Source of the DNA: Epiperipatus broadwayi
Taxonomy: Eukaryota > Onychophora > Udeonychophora > Euonychophora > Peripatidae
DNA: 64,000 bases
Reading direction: 5' to 3'
Assembly (NCBI GenBank): GCA_028023455.1
Contig: JAQFVV010000022.1
Location: 5,421,998 to 5,485,997, forward strand
Shown piece after piece: positions 1 through 12,261 of the stretch (position 1 is the stretch's first letter; every line of letters starts with the position of its first letter). The position numbers were made by a program, and so were the translations under genes. The notes under the pieces were generated by a model that made no database searches, had not been told where the DNA came from, and saw only the letters and a program-made list of their open reading frames with translations.

Positions 1-426
1 ACAGCTATATGCTCGCTAACTGGAAAAAACTTTATACTTTCTTAACTATTCTCAGTTACCTTAACAAAAGTCAAGTTACACCTGGATTTGAATTACATAT
101 TGTAAGCAAGTTGAAAAATTGAGTTAGTCAGTTCATTTCATTGCATTCAAATCTTTCCTTTTAATATTCTACAATGATATATATTCATGAGATAGCTTAA
201 TATCTTTATCATTACATATATTACTTTGCAGAACAAAATTGTGATTATTCAAGATAATAACATTTAATATTCAGCCTTTTCATTTATTTAACTCAAGAAT
301 TGCTTTGAAAATTGTATCCCTGATGAATTTTATTATTTGCATTATTTTTTATGATGGTATTTTGTACATATATATAATATTCAAATATAATTATATTGTC
401 TATATTAAACAATGTAATTAAAAGGG
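1..426. other. AT-rich DNA, nothing recognised
   Basis: No reading frame, repeat partner or RNA-like fold was seen here. It leads up to the first foldback element. Confidence 0.5.
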
Positions 427-985
427 ACCTGAACTCAGACTTTTAAGCTTCCTACAGTTATGCACACCAAACACATGACCACTTACATGTGAAAAAGATA
501 AATGACTTCTAATATATGTATTTTGCACTGAACTAGCACTCATCAGTTGGTCCAGATCACTATCTCCCACATATACATCCAATCAATAATCAGTTTACAT
601 TACGATAGCAAATCTTACATATTTTAATGACTATCTCCCACATATATATCCAATCAGTAATCAGTTTACATTATGATAGCAAATCTTACATATTTTAATA
701 AATAAGCTTCAACCTTCACTACCCTCCAACTCTTCAGTCATCCATAGCATTGAAACTCTGATGACAGAATATTCAAAGCCCTTGTTGATGCCAATATTAG
801 TTATATTGACTTTAAATCACCCTAACCCCTCACATATAGGACTTTAATATGTCCATTTAAATACACAGAAGAGGGATAGGCAAAATATATATATTGAAGA
901 TTATTTATCTTTTTCACATGTATGTAGTCATGCTTTAGGGAGTTTGAAAATCTGAATTCAAGTCCCTTCTAATTACATTAAGTTT
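427..985. mobile_element. FB-B foldback element, shortened right arm
   Basis: The left part reads as the inverse of the right-arm sequences at 1030-1445 and 51365-51700: it opens with a reversed 'GAACTCAG' end, then the motifs for 'CATCAGTTGGTCCAGATCAC' and the reversed 'cattaaa...gaagcttg' block. From about 890 the last ~90 bases of a right arm follow, ending in 'GAATTCAAGTCCC'. The inner part of the right arm is missing. Non-coding; presumed non-autonomous and old, judging by its differences from the 51-kb copy. Confidence 0.65.
560..701. repeat. Tandem duplication, 71-bp period
   Basis: Two near-identical 71-base units, 560-630 and 631-701, each starting 'CTATCTCCCACATATA', lie inside the FB-B left arm. 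Other FB-B copies carry this block once, so the duplication happened after insertion. Confidence 0.85.
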
Positions 986-1029
986 AGTACAGAAATGTAC
1001 TTATATTTGATATTACATGTCCAGCCTGT

Positions 1030-1445
1030 CTTCTGCCCATCTCCCTTTTGTATATTTAAATGGACATATTAAAGGTCCTATATATGAGGGGTCAGAGTCA
1101 CTTTCAACATAGGTATGACAATATTATTGACATCAACAAGAGATTTGAATATTCCATCATTTAATTTTCAATCATATGGATGGCTGAAGATTTGAAGGGT
1201 GGTGAAGATTGAAGCTTGTCCATTAAACTATGAAGATTTGCTAGCTTAATATAAACTGAGCACTGATTGTATATATGTCTGGGGGATAGTGATCTGGACA
1301 TATTGATGAGTACTGGTTCAACAAGAAATACACCTTTGACATCATTTGTGTTTTTCACGTGCATGTAGGCATGTGTTTTAGTTGCATAAGATGGAGTGCA
1401 TAGCTGTAGAGAGCTTGAAAGTCTGAGTTCAAATCCTTTCTAATA
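1030..1445 (+). mobile_element. FB-B half element (right-arm orientation)
   Basis: Starts with 'CTGCCCATCTCCCTTTTGTA', passes a 'GAGGGGTCAGAGTCAC' block and ends with 'GTCTGAGTTCAAATCC'. The same order of blocks recurs at 51735-52190. As at 51 kb, it directly follows a left-arm/right-arm pair, so the pair plus this extra arm may be one element. The 3' end has a pol III B-box-like word (GTTCAAATC) preceded by 'AGATGGAGTGCATAG', which could be a worn tRNA-like A box. Confidence 0.65.
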
Positions 1446-1477
1446 TATATATAATTAAAAACCAGTAAATACTTATA

Positions 1478-1819
1478 CCACTAAACATCACATGATCACC
1501 ATTTCTTATGCTTGCTCATAACTGTTATTTAAACAGGAAAAACTCTCCAAACAATAGGCCACTCAGTGCAAGCTAGAGTAATCAATGAATTCCAGAAAGG
1601 CTTGTGTATAAAATCTCTATCTAGTGCCTACTCAGCCAATATCCCCAGACTACTTTTTAGCTTGTAGATTTTGTCAGTGAAGAGCCTTGGATCTGAGACC
1701 ACTGCACCTAGATCTTAGGATCTAATGCACTAAGGGGAACTACTTCATGGAGAGTTTTTTCTGTTTTAGTAACAGTTATGAACAAGCATAAGAAATGGTG
1801 ATCATGTCATATTTAGTGG
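1478..1819. mobile_element. FB-A foldback element, deletion copy
   Basis: Terminal inverted repeats of about 55 bases: 'CCACTAAACATCACATGATC' at the left and its inverse ending 'ATATTTAGTGG' at the right, continuing inward through 'TTATGCTTGCTCATAACTG'. The interior holds one arm of the fuller FB-A copy at 38553-39068 (the 'CCAGACTA...' and 'CTTGGATCTGAGA' blocks), while the second arm is reduced to its outer ~60 bases. No coding capacity. Confidence 0.75.
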
Positions 1820-1974
1820 TTTAATACCAATCCTGCTTAGTAGGATAGTGGTGGCTATGGTTATTAAAAAACCAAAGACACCAAATTGTATAGTACTGAA
1901 CTGAGTTCAGAAAAATATAACTATATAAACTAATTCGCTTGGATTGAAAATATTATTGTGTTTTCAATTTTATT

Positions 1975-2224
1975 CTCATTGTTTTGTAGTTAAGTAGAAA
2001 TAAAGGTGGCTTCTAGGGGATTGCATTAGATCCTAAGATCTAGGTGCAGTGCTCTCAGATCCAAGGCTCCTCACTGATGAAAGCCACAAGCTAGAAACTA
2101 GTCTGGGGATATTGGATGAGTAGGCACTAGAAATGGATTTTATGCACAAGTCTTCTGTCATCCATTGATTACTTTAGCTTGCACTGAGTGACACTACTGT
2201 CTGGAGAGTTTTGCTTGTTTTAAA
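1975..2224 (+). mobile_element. FB-A half element (right arm)
   Basis: A right arm equal in order to 38800-39020: 'GGTGGCTTCTAGGGG', then 'CTCACTGATGAAAGCC', 'GAAACTAGTCTGGGG' and 'GCTTGCACTGAGTG', ending in 'GAGTTTTGCTTGTTTTAA'. It inversely matches the neighbouring copy at 1478-1819, so the two form an imperfect large inverted repeat around about 1860. Confidence 0.7.
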
Positions 2225-2395
2225 CACTTATATAATGCCAATATCAATAACAATCAACAATATCATTTAGTTGTCAAGGCAATTTTCTTTTAACAATAAA
2301 GTTGGAATCCCTTATTTATGGTCCAATATATTTATATAGACATTAAAAATTGCAACTTGACCACAGAGACTGAAATTATTATATATGAGTGTGTG
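2225..2395 (+). mobile_element. FB-D half element
   Basis: Matches the left arm of the palindrome at 48145-48815 block by block: 'CAATATCAATAACAATCAAC', 'TTTAACAATAAAG', 'TATGGTCCAATATATTTATA' and 'GCAACTTGACC'. It is fused directly to the FB-A arm before it, with no visible junction repeat. Confidence 0.65.
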
Positions 2396-2839
2396 TGTTA
2401 CTTTAAAGCTGAAAATGATTTGTGGATTTTTAAATCTATGAATCACTTTCAGTTAAAATAATAGAAATATGAACATTTTCTAATCATGATGCACTGACAG
2501 TAATTATATGGACCTGAGAAATGGTATCTGAATTCCAATAAATCTAATAATGGTAACATCTTATAAAATGATTAGGTTATTTAAAAATATATAAGAATTG
2601 TTTAATCATCTTTTGAAAAATGAAACAAGAAGATGATGACATTTAATGATATATTCATTTTAACAACTCATTTAAATTTGAAGAAAGTTATTTAGCTGAG
2701 TAAAGTAAAACAGCTAGATTGCAGTGTTGATAAAATAACAGGAGCAGTTTTAAAATATGATGGTGGTATGTTATCTTTTAAAATAATAGAACTTTTAGAA
2801 ATATATGGACTTACAAAGTCATGCTATCTAATCTTAAGG

Positions 2840-4280
2840 ATATTTGGATATTTTTTCTGTTCTAATTTTTTAAAGATAAAGAGAATAACAATATCGCAAT
2901 AATTATTATGGAATATTATTATTGTCTACTACAACAAAGTTACCTTCAAAGATTTTATTGGATATATTGTATCTAGTTATAGATTAATTGTATCAGAAAT
3001 TCAATGTGGTTTTAGAAAATCAAAAAGTACTAAAGAAGTTTTTTTTGCCAGACAAATGCAAAAAAAAGTGTCAGAAACAAAATAATAATTTATACATTAC
3101 CTTTATTGATTTGATCAAGGTATTTGATTCGATTAACAACCAGGTCTATGGAAATATTTGAAATTATTTGACTGCTCACCAAATTTATTTCTATTTGCAC
3201 TGATTCTTTATGATAAAATGAGAGAAAGTATTATAAAGCAGATAAAAAAAATCTAAGGCATTTTAAAATGTAAACTGTTATTAAACAAGGTTGTATACTT
3301 GTTCCAACAGTATTTTCAATTAATATAACAGGGCTCTTCAAGCATTGGTGGACAAGTGATTAGCTCAGCCGCCTTGCAAGCAGTTATTCCAGGGTTTGCT
3401 TCCCAGCTGATGCTTTGACATATAAAAAAACCATGATCATTGGAATTATTTATAGGCAGATTAATAAAATAGAGATAAAAAGGTGATATAGATTTTATGA
3501 TGGAATTTTTAATTTAAACTGGTTAAAAGGTAAAACTAAAACTTCATCTTTTTATATTCTGGATTTGCAATATGCTGGTGGTTATGCTATTTTTTCCACT
3601 TCAGAAGACAAATTATTGAATGCATTTAATTGTAACATATAAAACAATTTAACCATTATTGTTTAAAAACTCATTCTTTTTTAGACAGTGATGGAAAAAA
3701 TCCTCAGCAGCCTTTACATGGATTTTCAACTTGAAAAGGATAAATTGATTTAAATATTTTAATAGGTAGAAAATGGGCTGATTCTGCTTTATACAAGATG
3801 AAAGTTATTTCATGGAAAAATAACTGTTGCAAATAAATTCCCTGCTATTATTTTTACTTAAATTATTATATGGAGATGACTTAAACATTCTATTGATGAA
3901 CCATAATGGTAATAGAAAAACTTTATATAGGGATGTTCTGTAAGATTTAAATAATACAAATGATGAGATCATAAAACCAATGAATATTTTCATTTTGTCG
4001 GATGTGGGACTTTGGAGCCCATTATTATAAAATTTATTGGATTGAACATGTAAAATGAATGACTAGTACAAAAGTTTCTAAATGGATGTTTTACAATAAA
4101 CTTGAGAATAGTTTATAGGCAAGAGGTAGATCCTAAAGATATATTAAGGAAGTGCAATGTTTATTGCTTCTATTGGAAAGATATAACAGAGACTAGAATG
4201 TATTAAAGGCTGTGATTAGACTTGAAGTACTTTAGGAAAAGTTTTCCACTGAAAAAATTAATAAACAGCATCGCAAAATA
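2840..4280 (+). pseudogene. Decayed non-LTR reverse transcriptase
   Basis: Translated pieces in shifting plus-strand frames follow the order of a Jockey/CR1-like reverse transcriptase: a template-contact region ('SEIQCGFRKSKSTKEVFFAR' near 2995-3055), motif A ('FIDLIKVFDSIN' from about 3102) and the motif 'QGCILVPTVFSIN' near 3285. After an inserted SINE comes motif C near 3571-3582, reading YAGG where active enzymes have YADD or FADD, so both catalytic aspartates of that motif are gone. Stops and frameshifts are frequent. The assignment to the reverse transcriptase fold is firm; the clade is a guess. Confidence 0.75.
3334..3433 (+). mobile_element. SINE-1, tRNA-derived, inside the decayed RT
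   Basis: Head 'AGCATTGGTGGACAAGTGAT', middle 'GCCTTGCAAGCAGTT' and B-box region 'CAGGGTTTGCTTCCC', then 'GCTGATGCTTTGACATAT' and a short A run. The same series of blocks occurs at 17821, 36700 and 58336. It sits between the motif ending SIN and motif C of the surrounding reverse transcriptase, so it inserted into that LINE. Clear target duplications were not found. Confidence 0.8.
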
Positions 4281-4912
4281 TCAAATAAACAGTAAAAAGG
4301 GCCAGTATGCAGTGCGTGTACGTATTTGTGTTTCACAGATGGGTTTGTAAAGTCAGCTCAAAACTCATTTCTAGTATAGTTCTTTTAACATTTTTTTGCT
4401 TAGAATGAGAATAGTCACATTTGTTTACAAGTGGTTATTATAAGTGTGTATATCTGTATGTATGTGTATATAACTATTATTTTCTGAATAAAGTTATTTT
4501 TAAACTGCTCAAATCATTTTTATAACCTTACTATTTGTACTGGAATTCATCAGATAATAAGGGGAAATATATTTTTTTCCACCATGTGGCAAAATTAAAT
4601 TGTTTCTGTAACCATTGTGTGAAAACAATTTTTACTAGAGAAAAATCACAAAGAAGAAAGCTGAGTTTTCTCTTACAAATTTAATTTTTTTCTGTTAATA
4701 CAAACTGTTTTCTTTTACGAAATTAAAATTCAATCGCATCAATTCCTCTCTTACTTACTCTGTGCAGGTAAAAGCAAACATAGCAACTCTCACTCCCAGA
4801 TCGGTTTTCACATAACAATTTCAAGAATTATTTTTATAAATAAACTGTTTGCAAATATGTGCACATACATATATGCACGCGTCTGCATATTTAATACATT
4901 ATAAACCATTAA
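4281..4912. other. AT-rich DNA, nothing recognised
   Basis: No gene, fold or repeat partner seen. A short G/T-rich piece near 4310-4350 (with a few CpG) has no recognised identity. Confidence 0.45.
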
Positions 4913-4995
4913 AGAATGTGGTATAGTAGTAGCACTCTGATTGACATGTCCATGACCTGTGTTCAAATTCTGGTCAGATAAAACTTTTAAAAAAT
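4913..4995 (+). mobile_element. tRNA-like SINE remnant
   Basis: An A-box-like 'TGGTATAGTAGTAGCA' is followed about 35 bases later by 'GTGTTCAAATTCTGG', whose core GTTCAAATTC fits the pol III B-box consensus exactly. The spacing is that of a tRNA. The 3' side runs into A/T-rich sequence as SINE tails do. It differs from SINE-1 and SINE-2 and has no second copy that I noticed, so it could also be a worn tRNA pseudogene. Confidence 0.5.
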
Positions 4996-6332
4996 TTTTC
5001 ATGTGCAATCAGGTTTAGGATTATTTTATATAACTAGCCCATAGACAATATTACTAATCACTCGGAAATTGGCAAATCTGATAAAAAATGCTTTCTTCTT
5101 TGTTATTTTTCGATAGAGGCTATTGAAAGGAGTTTGGCCCACTCTAACAATTTAATTTACAATGCAAACAATCTGCAAATTACTTTGCTTATTTTTGGAC
5201 TACTTAATATACTCTCCCATATCTGTTACATTCATTGCTATATCTATGACTGAATCCAGTCAAAAGCATGCACAGCACTTCATAATTGTCTACATTTATA
5301 AAGTTTTGCTTTTAATATGTTGTTTGTATCTTTTTCTTATATATTTCTATTCCTATTTAAATATGTGATAAGATGGCCATGTATACCAGAATGGCTTATT
5401 AAACTCCTGTGGTCCATCTTTTGGCTGACATAGCTGCTACATAGAAGATGAGCTAACATAATTTAGTCTGTTATTGGAAGAATACTCTAGTATAAATAAC
5501 AAATCATTATCATTCCATTCTGACTCTAATTTATTTGTCCATCATTCAAGAAAGAAGAGAAAATCTACTGATGCTTGTCAATTATACAACTAAAACAATA
5601 ACTAATACATGTATTTATTCACTCAACTGACTAATATAAAGTATCAGGAGCTATCATTTTAAATTATTTCATGGATTAATTTATAGATTTCCCATCAAAT
5701 CAAGAAGCAGCGAATTAATAAATGAACTAAATTACAAATTACTTCATTCACAATAAAGGAAATAAATAAAGAATCTCAAAGATCAATATAGCTAAACAAA
5801 CATCAGAATAGCTAGAGTGTTTTATATATATACTTTTATTGGTAGAATGTGAACAGTCTGAAGTGAGAACTTTTCATTTGTTAACAATTAAGATTTATTT
5901 ACATTTTGTAGTTAATATTATTTGACTTACTTTAAAATATCTGTTTATTTTTCTAGAGTAAAGTGTATATTTGTTTGTTTTTTTATATGATCTAGTTCCT
6001 TAAAGTGAAAAATTTGATATTTGCATTTTTTTTTTGTTATTATGTATTATGGTCTAATTATAAGAGGCAAACCTTGATTAAGCACCTGAAGTAATAATTT
6101 AATTTTGTTTTGTATTTTATTTGTCAATTACCTAAAAAGAAAACACCTATGCCTTATCAAGGGTTGTATTACCCATAATGTACATTGTTTGAGATGTGGC
6201 GACACATTACATATTTGCCGTTGTGTGGAATAAAATTGCTGTTGAATGTGATATAGTTTTACCGTTGCTCACTTTTTATTTATTGATTTCACCAAATTAT
6301 ATCATAACACTAAGCTATGAATCAGTGCTGAC
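4996..6332. other. AT-rich DNA, nothing recognised
   Basis: Contains short plus-strand frames rich in Ile, Leu, Phe and Tyr (for example 5162-5368) that are what chance gives in such AT-rich DNA. No repeat family was recognised. Confidence 0.45.
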
Positions 6333-6430
6333 AGGATGGCTAAATGGGTATAAATTCAAACTTTGATTACTAGTAGTACTGTTATGGGTATCAAATAGTA
6401 GGATCACCCAAAGTAATAAATGTTCTAATC
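6333..6430 (+). mobile_element. Possible tRNA-like SINE remnant
   Basis: 'AGGATGGCTAAATGGGTATA' has the shape of an A box, and 'GGGTATCAAATAGTAGGATC' about 50 bases later is a weak B-box candidate. The B box lacks the invariant TTC, so this is only a suggestion. Confidence 0.22.
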
Positions 6431-8489
6431 TTCTTAGATATCATAAGCTGTATCTATATGATGAACAGGAAATATTACAGTTGTGGAATCTACATTATCA
6501 GCAACAGGTTTTTAACAGGCAATGCTCTTTAGTATGGTTATCATAAATTACTTTTGCAACTTAAGTGTGACCCAATAACTCTCCTTTCGTACCTGTAAAA
6601 ATATATATAGAAACAATAAGAAGCATATAAAATCTAATTGATATATATATATTGTAACCTTACTGAATAGACTCCCAGTATTACTTCTATATTACTACTA
6701 GGTCCTCTGACCTAACTTATTAGTTAATCAAGTTATGTAAACAACAACTAATTAATAAAATATTTTAATTAGTTCATTCCCATCTCTAAATACTACTACT
6801 AGAAAATTAATAATTAATTTATTTAATAAATTAATAAAATGAAAACACAGATTAAATAATAAGTAACTAAAGATTCGAATCAAATACCCAGCTTATTTAG
6901 CATTACATTAATTTAAAATACGACTAGCTCACTTTACTAATAAAAATGGTTTGATAAAAATACTAAAAAATTATGAGACTCTAAACAAAGCATTTAGCAA
7001 GATACACAGTTAGTTTACCATTAAGAATATACCGCGAAAGATACACTCTCAATGGCATAAAAATATCATCTCTACCTACTTTTAAAACTATCAGTAATAT
7101 CCGCACGACTCACATATTACACTAAGTAAATTCTAATTAATAATTACAAAATTACATTAATGCTCTAAAGCATTTAACACTCTTATGCAATACTATAATA
7201 AATCGCTAGATAAATTGTCTAACATATTGTCATCTGACTCTAGGTTTTTAAATTATCATTATCTCAGATTCATCTTATTTTAATAATTATACATTAAATA
7301 ATATAGCTAAATATAGTGAGGGATTTTACATATACTTAACTATACCACAACAATAATAAACAAAATAAAATATCTCAAGGTTCTTATTATCTATTCAATT
7401 TTGATCATCAATAACACCCAATTAAAATTATAGACTCTTATAAACATCATATTCATTATCTTCAATAAGTTCAAAATATTTTCATATTATATTATGCTTT
7501 AATATTTTTATTATTTTTTTATGTGATATTTTCAGAAATATCATACTTGATTATCATTATCATACCAGATATTTAATAAATTGGCATTATATATTTTCTC
7601 ATGTTTATCAATAACACCTACAATTATAGTCTTAATAATCATAATATATTTCTTATAGATCATGTGTATAAATATATAATTAATTCTCATAATGCATATG
7701 TGTGGTTGAGAAGATCAATAATCGTGTAGACATTACAAGTAAAAAACTTTCAGAACATAATATAAATTTAAAACAACAAATTTATTTTAACAAAACATTA
7801 TTTAAAATTTACAAAATATAATATTAACAAATTTATTTTAACAAAACATTATTTAAATTTTCAAAAAAATATAATATTAACATAAATCTAGATATTCAAA
7901 AATTTAAAGGATAACATTTATATTCAAAAAAAAATTTTACAAAATAAATAAAAAATATGAAATAGTTTTCCCTTCAACTATTTATCATAAAAAAATATAA
8001 CACAGTTCAATGGTAATATTGTTACCATCTTTCTAAACTTATCATAGTAATATTCATCATCAATATTGTTATTTCAAAAACATATTAATAAATATTAGGG
8101 TTCAGTAAATAAAACTGCTCTTAAATATAGCATATATTTTTATATATATTAAAAAACTTACCTTTATTATCCAGGTAAGTTATCAATATAATCCTAGTTA
8201 ATAATAAATTCCAATATAATCATAATTCAATAAAGAAAAATATATTTGTTAATAAAAATATGTTCTGTATTTTATATGTTATATACCATAAATTCTTATA
8301 ATAATTCAACTTTAATATGCCTCAATTTACTTTATTCCTTAGAATAAGCAGATTAGTTTTGAATAAACTAAACTTAATTACATGTATAATATTTATCTAT
8401 ACCAGCTTGCTTATTGTTAATATCATTCAAATACCACTCTCATTTATACTTTTATAATCAGAATATGCTTTTGATACTCTCTTGATCTC
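6431..8489. other. Extremely AT-rich block
   Basis: Long runs of A/T with very few G or C, no open frame of note, and one local duplication at 7775. No family was recognised. The block ends at the (TTA)n tract. Confidence 0.55.
7775..7881. repeat. Tandem duplication, 51-bp period
   Basis: Two adjacent units starting 'AACAAATTTATTTTAACAAA' at 7775 and 7826. The second differs by a few bases and a short A insertion. Confidence 0.85.
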
Positions 8490-8613
<124 letters not shown>

Positions 8614-9400
8614 TAAAAAATCTAAAGATGTCAGTATCATACTAATATCATACATCACACAAATTTCCAAATTCAAAGGAAGCCAACAATATCATGATTG
8701 ATCATATCATAATACAAAGACACTGACAGCACTACTGATTGGTTGATTATTTGTTTTTGGGCTTTTGAGGACTTTTTTTTTCTTTACGCATTAAAAAAAG
8801 AAAAATTGTAATTTTCAATAAATTATTTACATATTTATATTTATTTATGGAACATATTACAATGTTTGTTTTAATGAAGACAAATCATTGAAACTATAAT
8901 TTCAATAAATAAAAATTATTGTTCATTGAAAAGAAATGTTTTTATGAATGCTGCTAAAGAATTTTTTTTTTGCAAAATTTTAATAATTTGTAAATTTAAA
9001 TTTTAAAACATATTTTTCATTAATTTATGCTGTGTCATATAAAATTTGTTTCCATTTTAAAAATGGAATTCAAATAAGAAATATTTCATTCATTAGGTTT
9101 TATGAATAAGTGAAGGCTATAATTCAACATGAAAGAGCCATTGATAGCATTACATTTTCTGTTTAGTACCTTATTTTTTTATTTTACACAATTATAATAT
9201 TACCTTTTAAAATGGCTTTTGTTTCAAAACTTATATTTGTAATAAATAATGTAATGATTATACAAATATGGCATAGAATAAAGATTTGATTGTAAAAATA
9301 AAATATTGCAAATATGTCTGAAACTGTCCCTCAGTCTTTAATTCAAAGAGAGGGAGAAGTTAGACTTGAGTCAACAAGTTAATGAAATGAAAATCTAAAT
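8614..9400 (+). repeat. Dispersed/duplicated segment, copy 1
   Basis: Aligns by eye with 12183-13290 plus 14082-14165. Shared words include 'CAAATTTCCAAA', 'TGACAGCA..ACTGATTGGT', 'ATTTACATATTTA', 'ATGGAATTCAAATAAGAAAT' and 'GTAAAAATAAAAT.TTGCAAAT'. Both copies have the same orientation and are about 3.5 kb apart. No coding capacity and no terminal repeats are evident, so it may be an unnamed transposon or a local segmental duplication. Divergence is substantial, so it is old. Confidence 0.75.
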
Positions 9401-10379
9401 CATTAATAAAAGTTCAATCTACTTATAAATAGCTTATTGTGGAGTAAAGTTTTCTTTAACAACCCTCATTCTCACAGGCATACTATGAAGAAATGATTCC
9501 AAATGTCATGTGATTAGAATTTAGGTATCCTCTCATCCTTTTCTAACTCTCTGGCTAAAAATAGCTAAATTTCCATTACTGACTATAATAGTTATGGTAT
9601 CCAATTCAGTTAAATATATTCTTTTATATTAAGAAAATAATAATATAGAGTATGGAGAGAGGGAACTTTTCTGATTTCAAACCACACTCTCTTTTAATGA
9701 GCTCTACATTATGTAAATAAGTGTTTTTACTTTCTAATGCATGAGGTATTCATAGTAAACTATTGTGATCACAACAAAAACCAATCAATAAATTTTCACT
9801 AGGTAATACTTTTAAAATACATTTTGAACGATTTTAGAATGATGTCCGCCATTCACGTATGTATGTATATGCATGTGTATGTGCTATATGTGATCAAATT
9901 TTGTTTATATAATTTAATATTTTTGTAATATTTTTTTTAAAAAAAATCTAACATCTTTGTATAGGTTGAAGGCCACCACATTGTCAATGTGAGACACACG
10001 TTTTATTGGTATTAGTTTGTTTACTTTTGAAATAAAGTATTATAGCATTAAGACAACGTCGTAATGTATACTGTAGATAATAAGAGATATAATAATTTGA
10101 AATCGAATGTATTATATACATATTGTAAATATTGATAAATATCCAATAAAAAGGTATTATATATGCGTATTTACTTATAATCATAATGGCCTTTGGTTTT
10201 CCACCATCCCTCCATAGAAAACTACTATTTTCTTTGTCAACTAATAACTGAATGGCTATTTAGTTACTATTGGCAACTGCCTAAAAAATTTCTCATTTTA
10301 ACAGTCTAGACTTTAAATTTCAGACTATTTTATTGAAAACCCCTTTGAAAAAGATGATTAATAAAAATAATAGAATGAT
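9401..10379. other. AT-rich DNA, nothing recognised
   Basis: Contains 'ATGTATGTATATGCATGTG'-type alternation near 9860 and short A/T runs. A 66-codon minus-strand frame here (9984-10184) is rich in Ile and Tyr and looks like chance. Confidence 0.45.
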
Positions 10380-10387
10380 TTGTCATT

Positions 10388-10470
10388 CATGAATTCACGT
10401 GATATTCGAGCGCAGGAAGTGACGTAATAGGCTATAATCTATATATCTTTAGCAACTTACTCTGCCGGTA
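10388..10470. promoter_or_regulatory. Cluster of promoter-like sites
   Basis: Within 35 bases there is an E-box CACGTG (10396-10401), an ETS-type GGAAGT (10415-10420) and a CRE-like TGACGTAA (10420-10427), followed by TATA-like 'CTATATATC' at 10439. This patch keeps several CpG in a CpG-poor setting and matches none of the repeat families in the window. The combination resembles an animal promoter or enhancer, but short motifs occur by chance and no transcript start or exon can be tied to it. Confidence 0.3.
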
Positions 10471-10520
10471 TATTTAACTATGCAAGGCAAAGAAGTGGCT
10501 GAGGCAACGCATTTCATTTA

Positions 10521-12182
10521 AACTGACTCTGACAGTAATGTCTTGATATTTTTAAATGTAAACATCATACATATCATTATTATTTTTTCCACTATCAAAT
10601 TATCACAGCTGAATTGTAAATTTCCCTTTCTTCATTAAAATTTGTTGAGATTGATTTAGATGAGTTTTTTTAATGAATATTTTTAAATTAGTAAAAATAT
10701 ATATAATTAATTTATAAAGTAATTAACTTTGATTAAAATGATTATTTATCTATTTAAAAGAATAATTTATAAGTATTGTTTGATATCACGTAATTGTCTC
10801 TACTGTGTAACTGGTAAAAATTTAATTTAATTAGACAGATGCCAAGATGAAAAATGATTTCATTTGCATTACGAATTAGTCCCTCTGTTTTTAACAGTAA
10901 AATCATTTAACATCATCCGTAGAAATTTTAAATGAATTTTAATAATTAAGATCGATCAAAGCCGATGAATATGATATGAGGGGCATAAAACAGTTAAAAT
11001 ATTTTTCTTACTTTTAAATTAATTTAGTCGTCTTTTACAAAGAAAATAAATTAAAGTTCAAAATGAAAAATAACATTTCCATCAATAATAATAACATTCT
11101 GACACGTTTTTCCACATTTATAAATTCAAATTAGGCTTTGTAAGATGACAATCACTCAGTCTGTCGGCAGGTCGAAGGATTAAGTACTAAACGTTAACTA
11201 TAAATAATACTTAGGTAGCAACCATTTGAACTTATGAATTATTGGAAATATTTTACTTATTTTAAGCAAAATAATTTATCAAATAAATTTAGATAAAGCA
11301 ATTAATCAACTATCAGTCATGAGTATATGTGAACAAAATGTAATTTGTACAGGGTCTCTTCTTTTTCCTTACTGTCATTCACTTTTATTTTTCTCTGTTT
11401 TTCATTTCTGGATCGCTCCTCTCTTTTCTTTATCATTTTTTCTCTTTTAATCTTTTTTTTTTTAATTATTTTTCTCCAATGCTTTTGACCTCGTTTATTT
11501 AATTTGTTTATAATCCGTTTTTCTGCATTTTCTTCTCTATTTTTATGTTTTATTTTTTAATTGAAATAGAAACCTAATTAATCAGTTTTTATTCAGAATC
11601 TTTGAATTTAGATACAAGTAGAATGTCACCCATTTTTAAAAATTTGTCATTTTAAAGTTGATCATTAGCCATTTACAATACATAATTTAGACTATATTGT
11701 ATTTTAAAATTTTATATTGTTATAAATAAAGTAATTATATATAAACAAAACTAGATAGTAAAATTAATCTTTATTTACATGTCTAGCAGAATTTGAATTT
11801 ATAATGTGAGAATAAAAGATCTATTTTTGAAATCCATAATTGCGAAAATCTAAAAAAGCCTGGAACCCAGAGATTTTGGATTAATGGTGTTTTTTCTGTA
11901 TATTAACTTAAGCAATTTTGGTATTTCTTCTAGGTCATTAATTACACTTTATCTTTTACTTATTTATTTAAAAAATGTTTAAATGAGAAATGATTTATTG
12001 AATGTTTAAACATTTTCCCTGACAGTCACTACTAATCATTAATTTAGGGGCATTCTGGACATTATAATAATGCTACTATTACTTCAGCATTTCTTCATTA
12101 TTTTGCAGTTATCTATAATTTTAGTTTATCAGTTTGCTTTTTTGTGTGTGTGGTACAAATTGAAACTAAAATCATTAGTCTA
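10521..12182. other. AT-rich DNA with a T-rich patch
   Basis: 11340-11570 is strongly pyrimidine-biased (TTTTC and CTTTT words). No splice-flanked open frame follows it. Nothing else was recognised. Confidence 0.45.
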
Positions 12183-12261
12183 AAAAAAATCTGAATATGT
12201 CAATATTGTATAGGCCTCATTCAAATTTCCAAACTTAAAAAAGACACTAATGTCCTGATTG

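Noticed and set aside
6431-8489. A mitochondrial or organelle insertion, suggested by extreme AT content
   Set aside because: No mitochondrial gene motif or tRNA was seen, and composition alone is not evidence.
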